64,000 nucleotides of DNA from Buddleja alternifolia (GCA_019426215.1 CM033405.1:9897001-9961000), one strand, 5' to 3'. Positions 23,455-35,500 are shown, counted from the stretch's first letter. The notes: a model not told the origin generated them from the sequence alone. Program-made: numbers and translations.

Positions 23455-23830
23455 TACAGCGCACCTATGACAGCGGTTTTGAAAACTGCTGTAAAAAGTG
23501 GCATTCGGTTCGGACCTATGACAGCGGTTCGAGCCAAAACGCTGGCATAGGTTTCAGAAAAAAAAAAAAAAAAAATATTTTGAATGTGGCAGCGGTTCGG
23601 CCAGAACCGCTGCCAAAAAGCACACGTATGGCAGCGGTTCGGCCGAACCGCTGCCACAAAGCGCACGTATGGAAGCGGTTCAGCCGAACCGCTGCTAGAA
23701 GTGTACTTTGTGGCAGCGGTTCTAGCCGAACCGCTGCCAGAAGTGTACTTTGTGGCAGCGGTTCTAGCCGAACCGCTGCCACAAACAGACATGTGCCAGC
23801 GGTTCGACCGAACCGCTGGCACAAGGGCCG
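23455..23830. repeat. 5' subterminal hairpin array of CACTA 1
   Basis: Eight successive near-palindromes such as GGCAGCGGTT...AACCGCTGCC, about 26 bp each and separated by about 20-25 bp linkers (AAAGCGCACGTAT-like). In En/Spm, subterminal repeats of this kind bind the second element protein. The alternating strand content yields long but meaningless frames. Confidence 0.88.
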
Positions 23831-23849
23831 GGTTTTCTACAACCCGGCC

Positions 23850-24300
23850 CCCCTCACTCTCACTCTCACTCTCACTACATCTCACCTACTCACTCTCTCT
23901 CTCTCTCAACTCTCTCACCACCACCACCACCACCACCACCACCACCATCACCACCACCACCACCACCACCTCCACCATCGCGAGACCACCGTCCGCCGCC
24001 CCCTAGATCTCTTTTTCTCTCTCTAGATATCTAGCCCTCTCTCTCGGTTTTTCTCTCTCTCTCTCTCTCTCAACTCTCTCACCACCACCACCACCACCAC
24101 CACCATCACCACCATCCGCCGCCCCCCTCCCGTTTTCTCTCTCTCTCTCGGTTTTTCTCTCTCTCTCTCGGTTTTGCTCTCTCTCTCTCGGTTTTTCTCT
24201 CTCTCTCTCTCTACCACCGCCGCCGCCGCAGCCGACCTCCGCCGCCGCCGCCTCCGCTGCCCCTGCCGCCCACCTCCGCTTCCGCCGCCGTGGTCCATTT
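23850..24300. repeat. CT-rich and CCA-rich low-complexity block in CACTA 1
   Basis: Runs of CTCTCT, CACCACCAC and CCGCCGCCG with several GGTTTTTCTCTCTC copies. It matches in position and composition 31110-31530 of CACTA 2, so it is a leader feature of the family. His/Pro/Ser-rich translations are artefacts of the repeats. Confidence 0.8.
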
Positions 24301-24331
24301 AGTTTTGGTATTTTCTTTTAGATAAATATAA

Positions 24332-24362
<31 letters not shown>

Positions 24363-24385
24363 TAGAGTATGTATAGATGTATGTA

Positions 24386-24517
24386 TATGTGGGTGTATGC
24401 ATATATGAGTGTATGTATATATATTTGTGTATGTGTGCTTGTATTTGTGTATATGTGGGTGTATGCATATATGAGTGTATGTATATATATTTGTGTATGT
24501 GTGCGTGTATTTGTGTA
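24386..24517. repeat. 66-bp tandem duplication, TG/TA-rich
   Basis: A unit starting TATGTGGGTGTATGCATATA occurs twice in tandem with a single visible difference (GTGCTTG versus GTGCGTG) and a partial third start. It is preceded by a TA/CA microsatellite (24330-24362). CACTA 2 lacks this expansion. Confidence 0.75.
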
Positions 24518-24836
24518 TGTGTGGGTGTATAAAAAATTTAAGGGAACTAGGAATTTGACTGAATTTAGTATTAATTTTAGTTAGTCGGGTGTTAATTCCG
24601 TTTGATTTGAGATTAAATTGTGGTTATTTGGTGGTTTAGGGTACATTGATCCAACTGGTGATCTATATTTATACTTAGTTGCTGAAAATATAATGTTTTA
24701 TCTATAGTTTTATGTGATTTATGTGATCCGACTGGTGATCAATATTTGTAGTTACTGAAAATATAATTAATTAAGATTGAAATTGGATTTTAGCGGATCG
24801 TCAGATTCGAATTTTGTTGGATTCAACCTACCCGGG

Positions 24837-24904
24837 TGAAGATTAAGTCGAGAACTTGGTAGTAATTTTTGCGTTGTTACTCTGCTGAATTTTTTCTAGA
24901 ATAA
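24837..24904 (+). promoter_or_regulatory. Conserved CACTA leader block, copy in element 1
   Basis: The block contains GATTAAGTCGAGAACTTGGT, then TTTTTGCG, GTTACTCTGCTGAATTTTTT and CTAGAAT. Near-identical blocks lie before TNP2 (32402-32465) and before the second gene (36202-36268) in CACTA 2. Such conservation upstream of both genes suggests a promoter, splicing or leader role; the function is inferred. Confidence 0.5.
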
Positions 24905-24992
24905 TGGGAAATAAATTAAAATACAAATTATTTAATTAATTTAACTATCAACTGATGATAAAATTGTTTAATTTGATTAATTCAGAATCAAA

Positions 24993-25075
24993 ATGGATCG
25001 AAGTTGGATTTTAGCAGATCGTATGTCGGAACAGTATGAGAAAGGTGTGAAAGAGTTCATAAAGTTTGCGGTTGA
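24993..25075 (+). pseudogene. 5' stub of the TNP2 transposase in CACTA 1
   Basis: The ATG at 24993 begins MDRSWILADRMSEQYEKGVK, nearly the same as the start of TNP2 at 32548 (transposase-associated domain). Similarity stops abruptly at about 25075 inside the codons after KFAVE, and the following sequence corresponds to the intergenic region just before the second gene of CACTA 2. The rest of the transposase was removed by one internal deletion. Confidence 0.85.
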
Positions 25076-25149
25076 AATTTATTATTGCCAAATGAATCTG
25101 CCAAATTTATATGAATCTAACTTCTGTATTATTTGTCTTTTGTAGGTCG

Positions 25150-28100
25150 ATGGCTTCAAATCCTGATGGTAGTTTTCCCGACGATGATGTATATGGATCA
25201 GATAGCGGTCATGAGAAGGACATACGGAGAGGTGTCTCTGCTATGAAAAAAGTTGTCAATGCCAGAAGTAAAGGCATAAGGCTACCTGTCGGCTGGAATG
25301 ACAGAGGTCAGCCAATTAACCCCAACAAATCAATATTTGTTGGGTATATAGGCGTGCAGGTTCGGCAGAAGGTGTCGATTGCCATTAGTACTTGGCGCAA
25401 AGTCCCGTCAGCAACAAAAAAAAACATTTGGGATGAGATGAAGGTAATTTGGATATTATCTTATTTGTAAGTGTTAATGTATTATCATATTCTCTAAATT
25501 ATAATTTTATATATACTTTATTGTTTGTTTTTTGTAGTTGGCGTTTGATATTGACGAAAGTCGACAAAAGTACGTACTAGCAGAAGCTGGGAGGCTAGCA
25601 CGTAACTTCAGGAGCTACATAAGCAGAAAGTATGTGCGAGATGATGATGGAAACGTTAATGTCAACCCACCTCCACAATATGAGATATCCCAAGCCGATT
25701 GGGCGGCATTTTTAGAGGTTCGCTTAGGTGAACCTTGGCAGGTAGCTAGTCATTTTAATTTACAGTTTCATTTGTTGGTTATTGCGTTTATATTTAGCTA
25801 ATAATTTGATAATGTAATAAACAGAAAATAAGCATTGACAATCAGGAAAGAGCAAAGAACCCTGAATATCCTTACCGGAAAGGGAGTTTTGGAGATGCTG
25901 TTGTGGAGCAAATGGAGGTATGTAGTTCATTTAGCAGTGAATCCTTACAATTTTTTAATAATAATTCTATGTTAATGCATACATATATTTTTTAATGAAA
26001 ATACAGATAAATAAAAGAAGGGATGCGGGATCCGATTGTACAGATGTGACACGAGCACTCGTGTGGAGGGTTTCGCGTTCCGATCCGACAAATCAAATTG
26101 ATAACGAAAATGTTAGAAGAGTGGTGAATGAAATGGTGAGTTATTGGCAATTTTAGCTCTATTAATTGTTGTATTGAAATACTATTAAAAGCACAAGGTT
26201 CACTATTTTTTTTAATTTTTAAAAATATATCATTACAGGAGAGCATTTCACAAAAGAGCACTAGCCATAGTGGAACTTACACGAGTCGAGATGACCTATT
26301 GGCTAAAGCTATTAAAAGGAAAGAGCATCCGGGTCGCGTTAGGGGTGTTGGCTTTGGGGTCTCACAAAAAGACTATTTTAAGGATCCAAAGCCTGCTTCA
26401 GAAAAGGAGATGGAAAACTTGAGAAACATAGTGAAAAACCTCTCCGAAACTATGGTTGCCATGCAACAACGAATTGATGTTTTGGAAGCCCCTAACTCGC
26501 GTCAGCCACATGAAGATGACGTCATTTCTTTGAAAGATAGCAGCCCAGAACCAGGTTATAAGATGCTTCCTGAGGTAAAATATTTGAACTTGTTTATTAA
26601 TCATATAACTTGCGACTCTCTATTTTCTGTAAATCATACAAAACTTTCTAATATAATGTTGTATATATATATATACGTGTGTGTGTAGGGTATCACTCCA
26701 TGTCAATTAGCACTTTCATCTCCATCATATCGTGTGGTGGCTAAAGGACAGCTATACAATCGATCAGAGACTGATAGAACACTTCACAACTGTCAATTAG
26801 CCACCAACAATGTGAAAGTGCGCATTGACACTGCAGTTGAGGCTAATACACTCCTGCCCGTCCCTCTCAATGATGAAATATTCTCCATTTCTCATGCGCT
26901 GGGTACCTTTGTTGCTTGGCCAGCGAGTCTTGTCATTGTCACTGCTGCACCGGTATGTAATTAATAGCTAGTCATTAATAAATTATAACAATTTGTTTGA
27001 GGTTACTAAATATACTTTGGTGTGTAACATTTATATTTTATTTCTTGCTTAAACAGTCCAAATCATCTGCAAACCGTAAGTCAGGGACGTCGAAGCGGTC
27101 AGCTGTCAAAGGAAAATCTCAAGTGGCCGAGCCTGCAGGTGAAGTAGACATATGTGCAGATCTTCAACTAGATGGACTCCCTAATGACCTTGTATTTCTG
27201 GGAAAGTACACGAAGATGATGAAGATTGATGCCCAGATCAATATATATATGGACGAAGCCATTATGAATGTTTCATTTCCAGAGTTCATTGGGAGGGAGG
27301 AGATCTATCACCTTCTGTGTAGAAAAGAAATAGGAGCCTCTATCATTACAGCGTACATAAAGTAAGTTTTTTAATTATTTTATTACATCTAAACTACGAT
27401 TATTTTCGTCACTCGAAATTCATTTTTTATGCTCAATTTAGGTGTTTGTGGTTTAACTACGTGATCCCCGAAGGAAAAGAAACAAGTTTCGGGTTCCTTA
27501 GCCCACATTCCATAGCTGCTCAAACAGACCCGTCAGTTCAACAAGTGCAGTACATAGCACGTGCTATGATGCAGAGTACACAACAAAATAAGTTATTTCT
27601 TGCACCTTACAACACCGGGTGAGCTACTAAAGACTCGATTTTAATTTGTAAAACTAGCTACGCAAAACAAATTTTCAACTATCTTTTGAATGCTTTGTAG
27701 GGGTCATTGGTTGTTGCTTGCAATTAATCCATTTAAAGAGATTGTTTACTATCTGGATTCTGTGCATGGTGAGCCGCAATACCGAGATGATATGATACTA
27801 AAATTCAATCAGTAAGTTTTTCATTCAATCAATGTATCCATTATATTTAATATTTTTTTAAATTGTATTTATTTCACATAATTTCTTGTTTTTAACATAT
27901 TTTCTTGTTTTTTATATTTTTTTATAGAGCTGTGCACATATTTCGTGCAAACTGCAACAACCAATCCAACAAATCCAAAAACTCGGACTGTAAATGGTTT
28001 ACTATAAAGGTTAGCGTTTTCTAGGTTCATGAGATTATATATTCGTATAGAAGTTCGTCTTCTAATACAATGTAAGTTTGATTGCTTTTGTAGTGCCCCC

Positions 28101-28417
28101 GGCAGACCAACGAGGTGGATTGTGGCTATTTTGTTATGAGATTCATGAAAGAGATTATTAGCCACGGACTATCTATAATCCCAACAGCGGTATACATAAT
28201 CCTTATATATATATATATATACTTAATTCTATTACTTTTGAAATTATTAAACCTTAATTGGTAGGTAATTGAAATGTTATTTCACTTTGCAATTAATCTC
28301 TATATATATACATATATCTTGCAGTACTTTAAGGATTGTCAATCCTTCTATACTGATGAGCAAATTGATGAAGTACGCTGCGAAGTTGCACGTTACATTT
28401 TCTTAGCAGCTCCTTAG
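25150..28417 (+). CDS. CACTA second protein with Ulp1-like protease domain, 727 aa
   Basis: Twelve exons join in frame: 25150-25443, 25538-25741, 25825-25917, 26007-26135, 26239-26574, 26689-26952, 27057-27361, 27442-27618, 27701-27811, 27928-28009, 28094-28189, 28325-28417, all with GT-AG introns. The N-terminal half (GWNDRGQPINPNKSIFVGYI near residue 60; HPGRVRGVGFGVSQKDYF near 270) resembles plant En/Spm-type second proteins (Transposase_24/PTTA group). The C-terminal part is a C48 (Ulp1/SENP) protease fold with His603, Asp620, Gln669 and Cys675; spacings of 17 and 6 equal those I recall for yeast Ulp1. Family members cut SUMO or SUMO-like tags. The start was chosen as the first ATG after the splice acceptor at 25146; the frame has no stop. 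The role in transposition is unknown. The same exon layout occurs in CACTA 2. Confidence 0.85.
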
Positions 28418-28669
28418 AAATTAGGTAATTTAGTTTTTGTACATTGTGACTTGCTATAAATTGAGATTTGATTTATTGTATTTCGTAAGGTCATTAGTAA
28501 TTTAATTAGTTAATTGTACATTTTGTTGGAGATTAAAGATGGTAATATTGAAGTTTGGGATGATGTTTGCTTATGTTGAATATGTTTTGTTGTTAGTTGA
28601 AATTTGTTGATTGGATCATTGCATATTACAGGCACTATCATGACAGCGCAATAAATAATTAAAAAAAAA

Positions 28670-29150
28670 ACAGAAAAAAAAACAGCGGTTCTGCAGAACC
28701 GCTGCTACAGTTCTCACCTGTGGCAGCGGTTCTGGGAAAACCGCTGCCAAAGGTCTCACCTGTGGAAGCGGTTTTGGGAGAACCGCTGCCACAGGTAAGA
28801 CCTCTGGCAGCGGTTCTGGGAAAACCGCTGCCAAAGGTCTCACCTGTGGAAGCGGTTCTCCCAAAACCGCTGCCACAGGTGAGACCTTTGGCAGCGGTTT
28901 TCCCAGAACCGCTTCCAGAGGTCCACCTGTGGCAGCGGTTCTGTAGAACCGCTGCCACAGGTCCGTTATTTTTTTTTATTTTTTTGGTTTTTTCGCAGCG
29001 GTGTTCAGGAAACCGCTGTCATAGGTAGACCTATTACAGCGGTTTTGTAACCGCTGTCATAGGTCCACCCCTATACCAGCGGTACCTTTGACAACGGTTA
29101 AAACCGCTGCCATAGGCCCAAAAAAACCGCTGTCATAGGTCATTTTTGTA
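28670..29150. repeat. 3' subterminal hairpin array of CACTA 1
   Basis: Repeated pairs such as GGCAGCGGTT...AACCGCTGCC with linkers AGGTCTCACCTGT or close, then shorter units to the terminus. Units within the array are nearly identical to one another, suggesting local amplification or conversion. Apparent frames are repeat artefacts. Confidence 0.88.
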
Positions 29151-29156
29151 GTAGTG

Positions 29157-29842
29157 AGATCTTATGATAAGTTTGAATGTATGTATCGTGTGTAAACTAG
29201 GGTTTGCTGAGAAGTCCTATTTATAGGCAATTTTTGGGAAAAGTATTCGTTGGACACACATGCAGGCGCGTGCCTTTCACTCAAGAGAGTGAACTACTTC
29301 CATACTGAAAACCCTGAAATTCTGCTGCAAGGATTGGGTGCGGCAAACTTTGAAATCTGACAGTCCAATCACAAAGGCTTGTCTGTACGTCAGTGATCCT
29401 TATCACATTTAATGCTCTTATCAGACATTAAATGCATTTGAATTAAATTACTGTTTGAAATAAATGCTCGTTATTGATTGCATTTAAGTCCCTCTTGACT
29501 TCATATTTATTTTAGGTGAATCTTGTCTTTGGACGCTCATCATCCTACATGATCTTAAGCGCTTGGCAGACACTTTCTCTATCGTTTAGCAGCCGCTTAC
29601 TCGATCTCTATCTTCAACTGTCGTCAGATGTTGATCTTTAACTTCAACTTGATAGACTCACCTAGAATTCTATCAACGCCCAAGCGTTCAAATACTTTGC
29701 TAAAAAAATTATAAATATAGAAGCCTTAGATAAAATTACAACTCAATTTTAAACGCTTATACATGTTCTAATAACTCAAACTTACATAATCTTTTTGGGG
29801 TGTAACCTGAAGCCTATCTTGTCGTCACCAAAACATCTAACA
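29157..29842 (-). repeat. Part of a minus-strand Copia LTR (inner half)
   Basis: Continuation of 22677-23432 past CACTA 1. Read on minus it starts TGTTAGATG at 29842, just after the gag-protease remnant. The palindrome-like CCTATTTATAGG (29216-29227) gives CCTATAAATAGG on the minus strand, a plausible LTR TATA box. Confidence 0.5.
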
Positions 29843-30690
29843 TAAACTTTCCTAACATAAATAAATAAATAGATAACAATATTTAATAATGAAATACTTT
29901 CCATCATTTATTAAAAACTCAAATTCCTTTCCATCCAAAATAAGAATGTAGATAACGTTCTTTACAATTGTAGAAACATAAAGATAATTATTGATATATA
30001 TTCTAATATCGTCACCTAATGCTAGAGCGACTATTCTAATGGTTGTAACATCAACGTTTGCTCCATTGCTAAGTCTTAGGACGATCTCATCCTTTCTTAG
30101 CATCCTACATCTTGTTATCACCTGCAAATTATTGCGAAGGTGAGATGCATGCCCTGTATCTAATACCCAAGAAGTATTATTAATCGACAACTTCACTTCA
30201 ACATAAAACTTACTTGTGGTAGTTCCGCAGGTAACAAGGTTTTCCTTGCAGTTCCTCTTTCAATGCACTGGTTTAACGCAATGGGAGCACTTATCCGTGT
30301 CAGTCTTAACATTCTTGATCTCACCTTTAAAGCTAGCTTATTGTTCTTGTGGGAACTCTCTCTTTTATTTTGTCTTCTCTTCTTTACTCTTAATTTGGGC
30401 ATAACTCACAAGTAAAAAGTGACTTGTCTTTCTTGATGGTGACTTCTACGGTTCTCAATTTGCTTAACATGTCAGGTAAGGTCGTCTCTATACTGTTTAT
30501 GTTGAAGTTGACCACAAATTTGATCAAATGAGCTAGGTAGTGACTGAAGCATTAGGTTTATAGAGGTCACTATCAAGAACCACGTCAAATCACTCTGAAT
30601 CTCCAAATGTTCTAATGTTTTGACGTTCTCATACTCCGATTTCCCACCCGCTCTATGTGGCATAGTGAACAATATGATCATTGTTGAAAA
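29843..30690 (-). pseudogene. Copia gag-protease remnant, minus strand
   Basis: Minus-strand coding pieces in gag-to-protease order. 30681-30472 carries LQSLPSSFDQICGQL, the conserved gag block. 30404-30193 covers a shifted zinc-knuckle and basic region. 30196-29852 shows SWVLDTGHASHL, the protease active site with DTG intact, followed by LRLSNGANVDV. Integrase, RT and RNase H are missing; the LTR follows directly, so a large internal deletion occurred. Frameshifts and stops are frequent. CACTA 2 inserted just upstream of gag. Confidence 0.78.
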
Positions 30691-30764
30691 TGTTATAAAT
30701 ATTTATATCAAAAGTAAATATTGCGAATATGACTATATGAGTATATAATCACTAGTACAGAAAT

Positions 30765-31100
30765 GACCTGTTACAGCGCACATTTTACAGCGGTTTTTTG
30801 AAAACCGCTGAACGGAGAGACTTATTACAGCGGTTTATAAGTGAACCGTTATAAATGAAACTAAGTCGGAACCTATTACATCGGTTCGGTAAAAAACCGC
30901 TATTATAAGTCGAACCGAAAAAAAAAGAAGTTTTTTTAACAGCGGTTCAATATTGAAACGCTGTAACTGATTCAAACCGGTTACAGCGGTTCATTACAGA
31001 ACCGCTTTAACTGATAATCAGTTAAAGCGGTTCATTCCTGAACCGCTATAACTGATTATCAGTTATACCGGTTCATTCCTGAACCGCTTTAATTGTTAAT
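30765..31100. repeat. 5' subterminal hairpin array of CACTA 2
   Basis: Repeated inverted pairs of the CAGCGGTT/AACCGCTG type, here often as TTACAGCGGTT and AACCGCTTTAACTG. The units differ from those of CACTA 1 in linker and in the base after the core, so the two elements belong to different subfamilies. Confidence 0.85.
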
Positions 31101-31545
31101 TAAAAAAAAAAAAAAATCCCCCCCATTTTCCCCCCCAAAACCGATTACACCCTCATTTCTCTCTACTCTCTCTCTCTCCTCTACTCTCTCACTCTCTACT
31201 CTACTCTCTCTCTCACTCTCCGCCCCCGGCCCACCCCCGCCCCCCCGAGTCGCCACCGGTCCGCCACCACCACAATTCGCAGCCGCCGCCGTCGTCGCCC
31301 CTCTCGATTTTCTCTCTCATTCTCGATCTCTCTTCTCGGTCTCTCTCTCTATACTCTACTCTCTCTCTACACTCTCTCTCACTCTCAAGATAACCCCGCC
31401 CCCGTCCCCTAGCCACCACCCCAAACCGCCGCTCCTCTTCGGCCGCCTCCTCCGCCGCCGTCGCCTCGCCTCCGCCGCGCTGCCGCCTCCGCCGCGCCGC
31501 CGCCTCCCTACCCACCAATCACTCCTCCTCCCTCTCTTTATAGGT
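31093..31545. repeat. CT-rich and CCGCC-rich low-complexity block in CACTA 2
   Basis: Runs of TCTCTC and CCGCCGCC ending in a TA microsatellite near 31545-31580. Counterpart of 23850-24300. The Pro/Ser- and Arg/Gly-rich translations from either strand are repeat artefacts. Confidence 0.75.
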
Positions 31546-32547
31546 ATATATATATATATGTTATGTTATATATATATTATGTATATATTTTAGGTTAATG
31601 TTTGTATATAGGTGTTGGGGTTTTGTGATTTAATTTATATAATATTGGTTATGTGTTAATTTGTTGTTTGTTATATATTTATGTTGTGTTAATAAGGATT
31701 TTGTGATGTATATAATGTGGGTTATGTGTTAATTTGTTAAGTATTGTTATATAATGTTAATTAGGATTTTGTGAATTATTGTTATATATATTTGTTAATT
31801 AGGATTTTGTGATGTATATAATGTGGATTTAATTTATGTTTTTGTTAATTATATAATGTGGGTTTTTGTGATATATATGTTATTTTAATTAGGGTTTATT
31901 GATTTTTGGATTTTTGATTTATGTTATGATATGTTGGTATTATATATGATTGGATTGTTGTTGTATTGTTTTGTTGACATTGTTTAATGCATTCATGGTA
32001 TTTGTGCATCACGTCATGTCACAACGAACATTTATACTTGAGATTTACATATTTTTGTGAAAATAATTATATCGTAATGCTTTAATTTATTTGTAGTTTT
32101 ATGTGATTTATTTAGATCCAATTGGTGATCAATATTTATAATATGATGCTTTATTTGTAGTTTTTTATGTGATCTATGTGATCCAACTGGTGATCAATAT
32201 TTGTAGTTGCTAGCTAGAAATTTTATGTTTTATGTGATCCAACTGGTGATCAATATTTTTGTATCATTTTGTGTTCGTTGTGGGTGAAAGATTAGAATGT
32301 TGGGTTTGTTGTGGTTGAAATTGGTAGTATTTTTTGCGTCGTTACCCTGTTGAGATTTTAGCGGATCGTAAGATTCGACTTTTGTTGGTTACAACCTATT
32401 GGGAAGATTAAGTCGAGAACTTGGTAGAAATATTTGCGTCGTTACTCTGCCGAATTTTTTATAGAATAAATTAAAAATAAATTTATTTAATTAATTTAAC
32501 TATCAACTGATATTAAAATTATTTTATTTAATTAATTGAGAATTTAG
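31546..32547 (+). promoter_or_regulatory. Leader of the CACTA 2 transposase gene
   Basis: AT-rich non-coding sequence. GTGATCCAACTGGTGATCAATATT-like words recur three times (about 32110, 32180 and 32237), a near-palindrome around GATCCAACTGGTGATC; related words occur in CACTA 1 at 24646 and 24727. A partial leader block lies at 32319-32358 and a full one at 32402-32465 (see 24837-24904). The cluster just before the start codon suggests regulation or splicing of a leader. Confidence 0.45.
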
Positions 32548-35500
32548 ATGGATCGAAGTTGGATTGTAGCGGATCGTATGTCGGAGCAATATGTGAAAGG
32601 GGTGAAAGAATTCATAGACTTTGCGGTTGAGCATGCATCGGATCCGACTAGGATTAGTTGTCCGTGTTTACATTGTTGTTTGGAAAGAGAATTAGTCCAC
32701 GTGACTTGGAAGATCATTTGGTGTGTAATGGAATTGATAAAAGCTACACACGATGGACAAGACACGGTGAAAGCAGTGGCATCTCAGCTGATTTGGGTGA
32801 TACATCATATCGATTAGTAGATTTTGACATGGTCGTTTGGAGGAGATGACCAATGTGATTGAGGAGGATTTGCGAAATTGTCCCAAGATGTTCGACAATT
32901 TGACAAGTGATTCAAAAACACCCCTGTATAGTGGTAGTAATTTCACAAGATTGAAAGCAGTCCTAAACCTCTACAAGTTAAAAGCTAACAATGGGTGGAG
33001 TGATAAGAGTTTCACAGACTTACTTGGTCTATTAAAAAGTATGTTACCCGATGATAATGTGTTACCTAATCGTACTTATGAGACTAAGAAGATGTTAACT
33101 GCAATTGGCATGGGATATGAGAGGATACATGCTTGTTTCAATGATTGCATCTTGTTTAGAAATGAATATGCACCATTGAAGGTGTGTCCGAAATGTGGCA
33201 CCTCACGGTACAAGAAGAATGGATCTGCTACTGTCAAAACAGCATGGTATTTGCCCATAATACCTAGATTTAGACGCATGTACAGTAGTGAAGTGTTTGC
33301 CAATGACTTGACGTGGTATGCTGATAGAAGGGTTGAAGAAGGGATTGAAGATAACAAGATTAGACATCCTTCAGATTGTCCTCAATGGAAAAAGATTGAT
33401 AATGATTTCCCTGAATTTAGGGAAGAACCAAGAAATTTACGCCTTGTATTGGCTACAGATGGCATGAACCCACATGGCTTGCAAAGTAGCTCACATAGTA
33501 CATGGCCGGTGATTTTGATGATCTACAACCTACCCCCTTCGCGATGCATGAAGCGAGAGCATATTATGATGCCTATACTAATTTCCGGGCCGAAACAACC
33601 TGAAATGATATAGATGTCTACTTGGCCCTTTTAATTGAGGATTTGAAGGAGTTGTGGGAGACAGGTATTAAAGTGTATGATCGGTTTAGAAAAGAGAGCT
33701 TCAATCTCAGAGTTATGTTGTTTGGTACAATCAATGATTTTCCAGCAAGAGCTAATCTCGAGGGATATGGTGTACATGGGCAATGTGCATGCCCCATATG
33801 TGTCAAGAGTACAGATCAATATAGACTCCCACACTCTCAGAAATATGCATTCCAAGGGCATCGAAGATGGTTGAATCGAGAACATCGATATCGTCGGTGG
33901 AAGAAAGCTTTCAATGGGAGCATAGAAGAATGTCGAGCTCCTATGTGTTTGACCGGTGAAGAGGTGTTTGAGAATGTAAAAGACTTGGATATCAAGTTCG
34001 GAAAGACTTTTGCATGCGGCCTTGCAAAAACTGGGTGGAAAAAGAGGTCAATTTTTTTTTGAGTTGCCGTATTGGAAATCTTTACATGTTAGACATTTTC
34101 TTGATATAATGCATATTGAGAAAAATGTATTTGATAGTGTCATTGGTACTCTTCTAAATGTGTCCGGCAAGACAAAAGATGGAGTAAAGGCAAGGTTGGA
34201 TTTAGTTGAAATGAAGATAAGAGGTAAATTGGCACCAACAATGAAGGGAAAACGTACTTATTTACCTCCAGCAGCTCACACACTATCTAGAAAAGAAAAA
34301 ATTGCATTATGTGAGTTTCTTTGTGGAGTGAAAGTTCCAGAAGGGTATTCTTCGAACATTAGCAGTCTTGTATCAATGAAGGACTTGAAGCTAAAGCATA
34401 TGAAGACTCATGATTGTCATGTAATCATGGATCATTTGCTACCAATTGCTTTACGGGCCATTCTGCCAAAAAAGGTGAGAGAAACGATAACTAGATTGTG
34501 TTTCTTCTTCAAAGCAATGTGGAGCAAGGTGTTTGATCCTGAACAATTGCCTGCACTTCAGAAACAACTTGTCCTCACTTTGTGTGAGCTTGAGATGTAT
34601 TTCCCACCCTCGTTTTTTGATATAATGACTCACCTACCTATTCACTTGGTTAGAGAGACACAACTTTGTGGACCAGCTTTTATGAGATCTATGTATCCGA
34701 CTGAGCGTTATATGAAGGTATTGAAAGGCTATGTGAAAAATCGTAGCCGACCGGAAGGTTGCATTGTTGAGCGGTACATAGTTGATGAAGCTATTACATT
34801 TTGCACAGAATATCTGAATGATGGTAATGTTGCAGAGCGTCAAAAGTCTCCTGCTGGGGGGGGGGGAACAGAAGGAGAAAGCGTAATTGGAAAGCAATTA
34901 GCGAGTGTTCCTAGCACACAAAAGGATCAGGCACACCTATATGTGCTCCACAACACCGATGAGGTTGAGCCATATGTTGAAAAGCACAAGGACCAACTTA
35001 GGAGAATAAATTCAAGTAAAAATGAAAGTTGGATTTCAAGAGAACATAACAAGAGTTTTATCGATTGGTTCCGAAAGTGTATTCAAGAGAAACAAAACGA
35101 GAATTCACTTTCAGTTTCAGATAAATTGGCACGGTTGTCGGTGGGCCCGGGCAGATTCATATTTTGTCATTCGGGTTATCGTATAAATGGTGTCACGTTT
35201 TATACAAAAGACCAAGATGAACGGAGTACAATGCAGAATAGTGGGGTGAGTCTTGTAGCTGAAGCAATGCATATCTCAAGTGCGAAAGATAATAGCCCTA
35301 TCTATGCCACTTTACCATATTATGGGGTGATTGAACATATATGGGAGCTGGATTACAGTTGGTTTCGGGTCCCTGTATTTGGGTGTAGGTGGGTTGACCA
35401 TAAAAATGGTGTTGATGATAGTGAAATAGGTTTTACTCGAGTAGACCTTGAAAAGGTGGGATACAAAGATGAACCTTTTATTTTGGCATCTCAAGCTAAA

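Larger units (their letters stand above)
23433..29156 (+). mobile_element. CACTA (En/Spm) transposon 1, transposase-deleted
   Basis: The ends are CACTACCACAAAAAAG at the left and TTTTTGTAGTAGTG at the right, flanked by a perfect 3-bp duplication AGA (23430-23432 and 29157-29159), diagnostic of the CACTA superfamily. Hairpin arrays of CAGCGGTT/AACCGCTG occupy both subterminal zones. The interior holds a 27-codon stub of the TNP2 gene and a complete 12-exon gene with a Ulp1-like domain. Compared with CACTA 2 about 3.3 kb spanning nearly all of TNP2 is missing, so it would depend on another element for movement. It is inserted in a minus-strand Copia LTR. Confidence 0.93.

Noticed and set aside
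23455..23830. CRISPR-like spaced repeats
   Set aside because: The regular repeats are CACTA subterminal palindromes in a plant genome; the linkers are repeats too, not unique spacers.
23385..24298. Several long frames on both strands (His-rich, Gly/Arg-rich, WQRFG-like repeats)
   Set aside because: They are translations of the CACTA hairpin array and of CT/CCA repeats; the repeated DNA explains every pattern, and other frames of the same stretch are equally open.
28616..29028. Overlapping frames with AAVLGEPLPQV-type repeats on both strands
   Set aside because: They lie wholly in the 3' hairpin array of CACTA 1; palindromic repeats open both strands at once.
31093..31593. Pro/Ser-rich frame of 166 codons and its Arg/Gly-rich antisense
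   Set aside because: Low-complexity leader sequence of the CACTA element, with no conserved domain.
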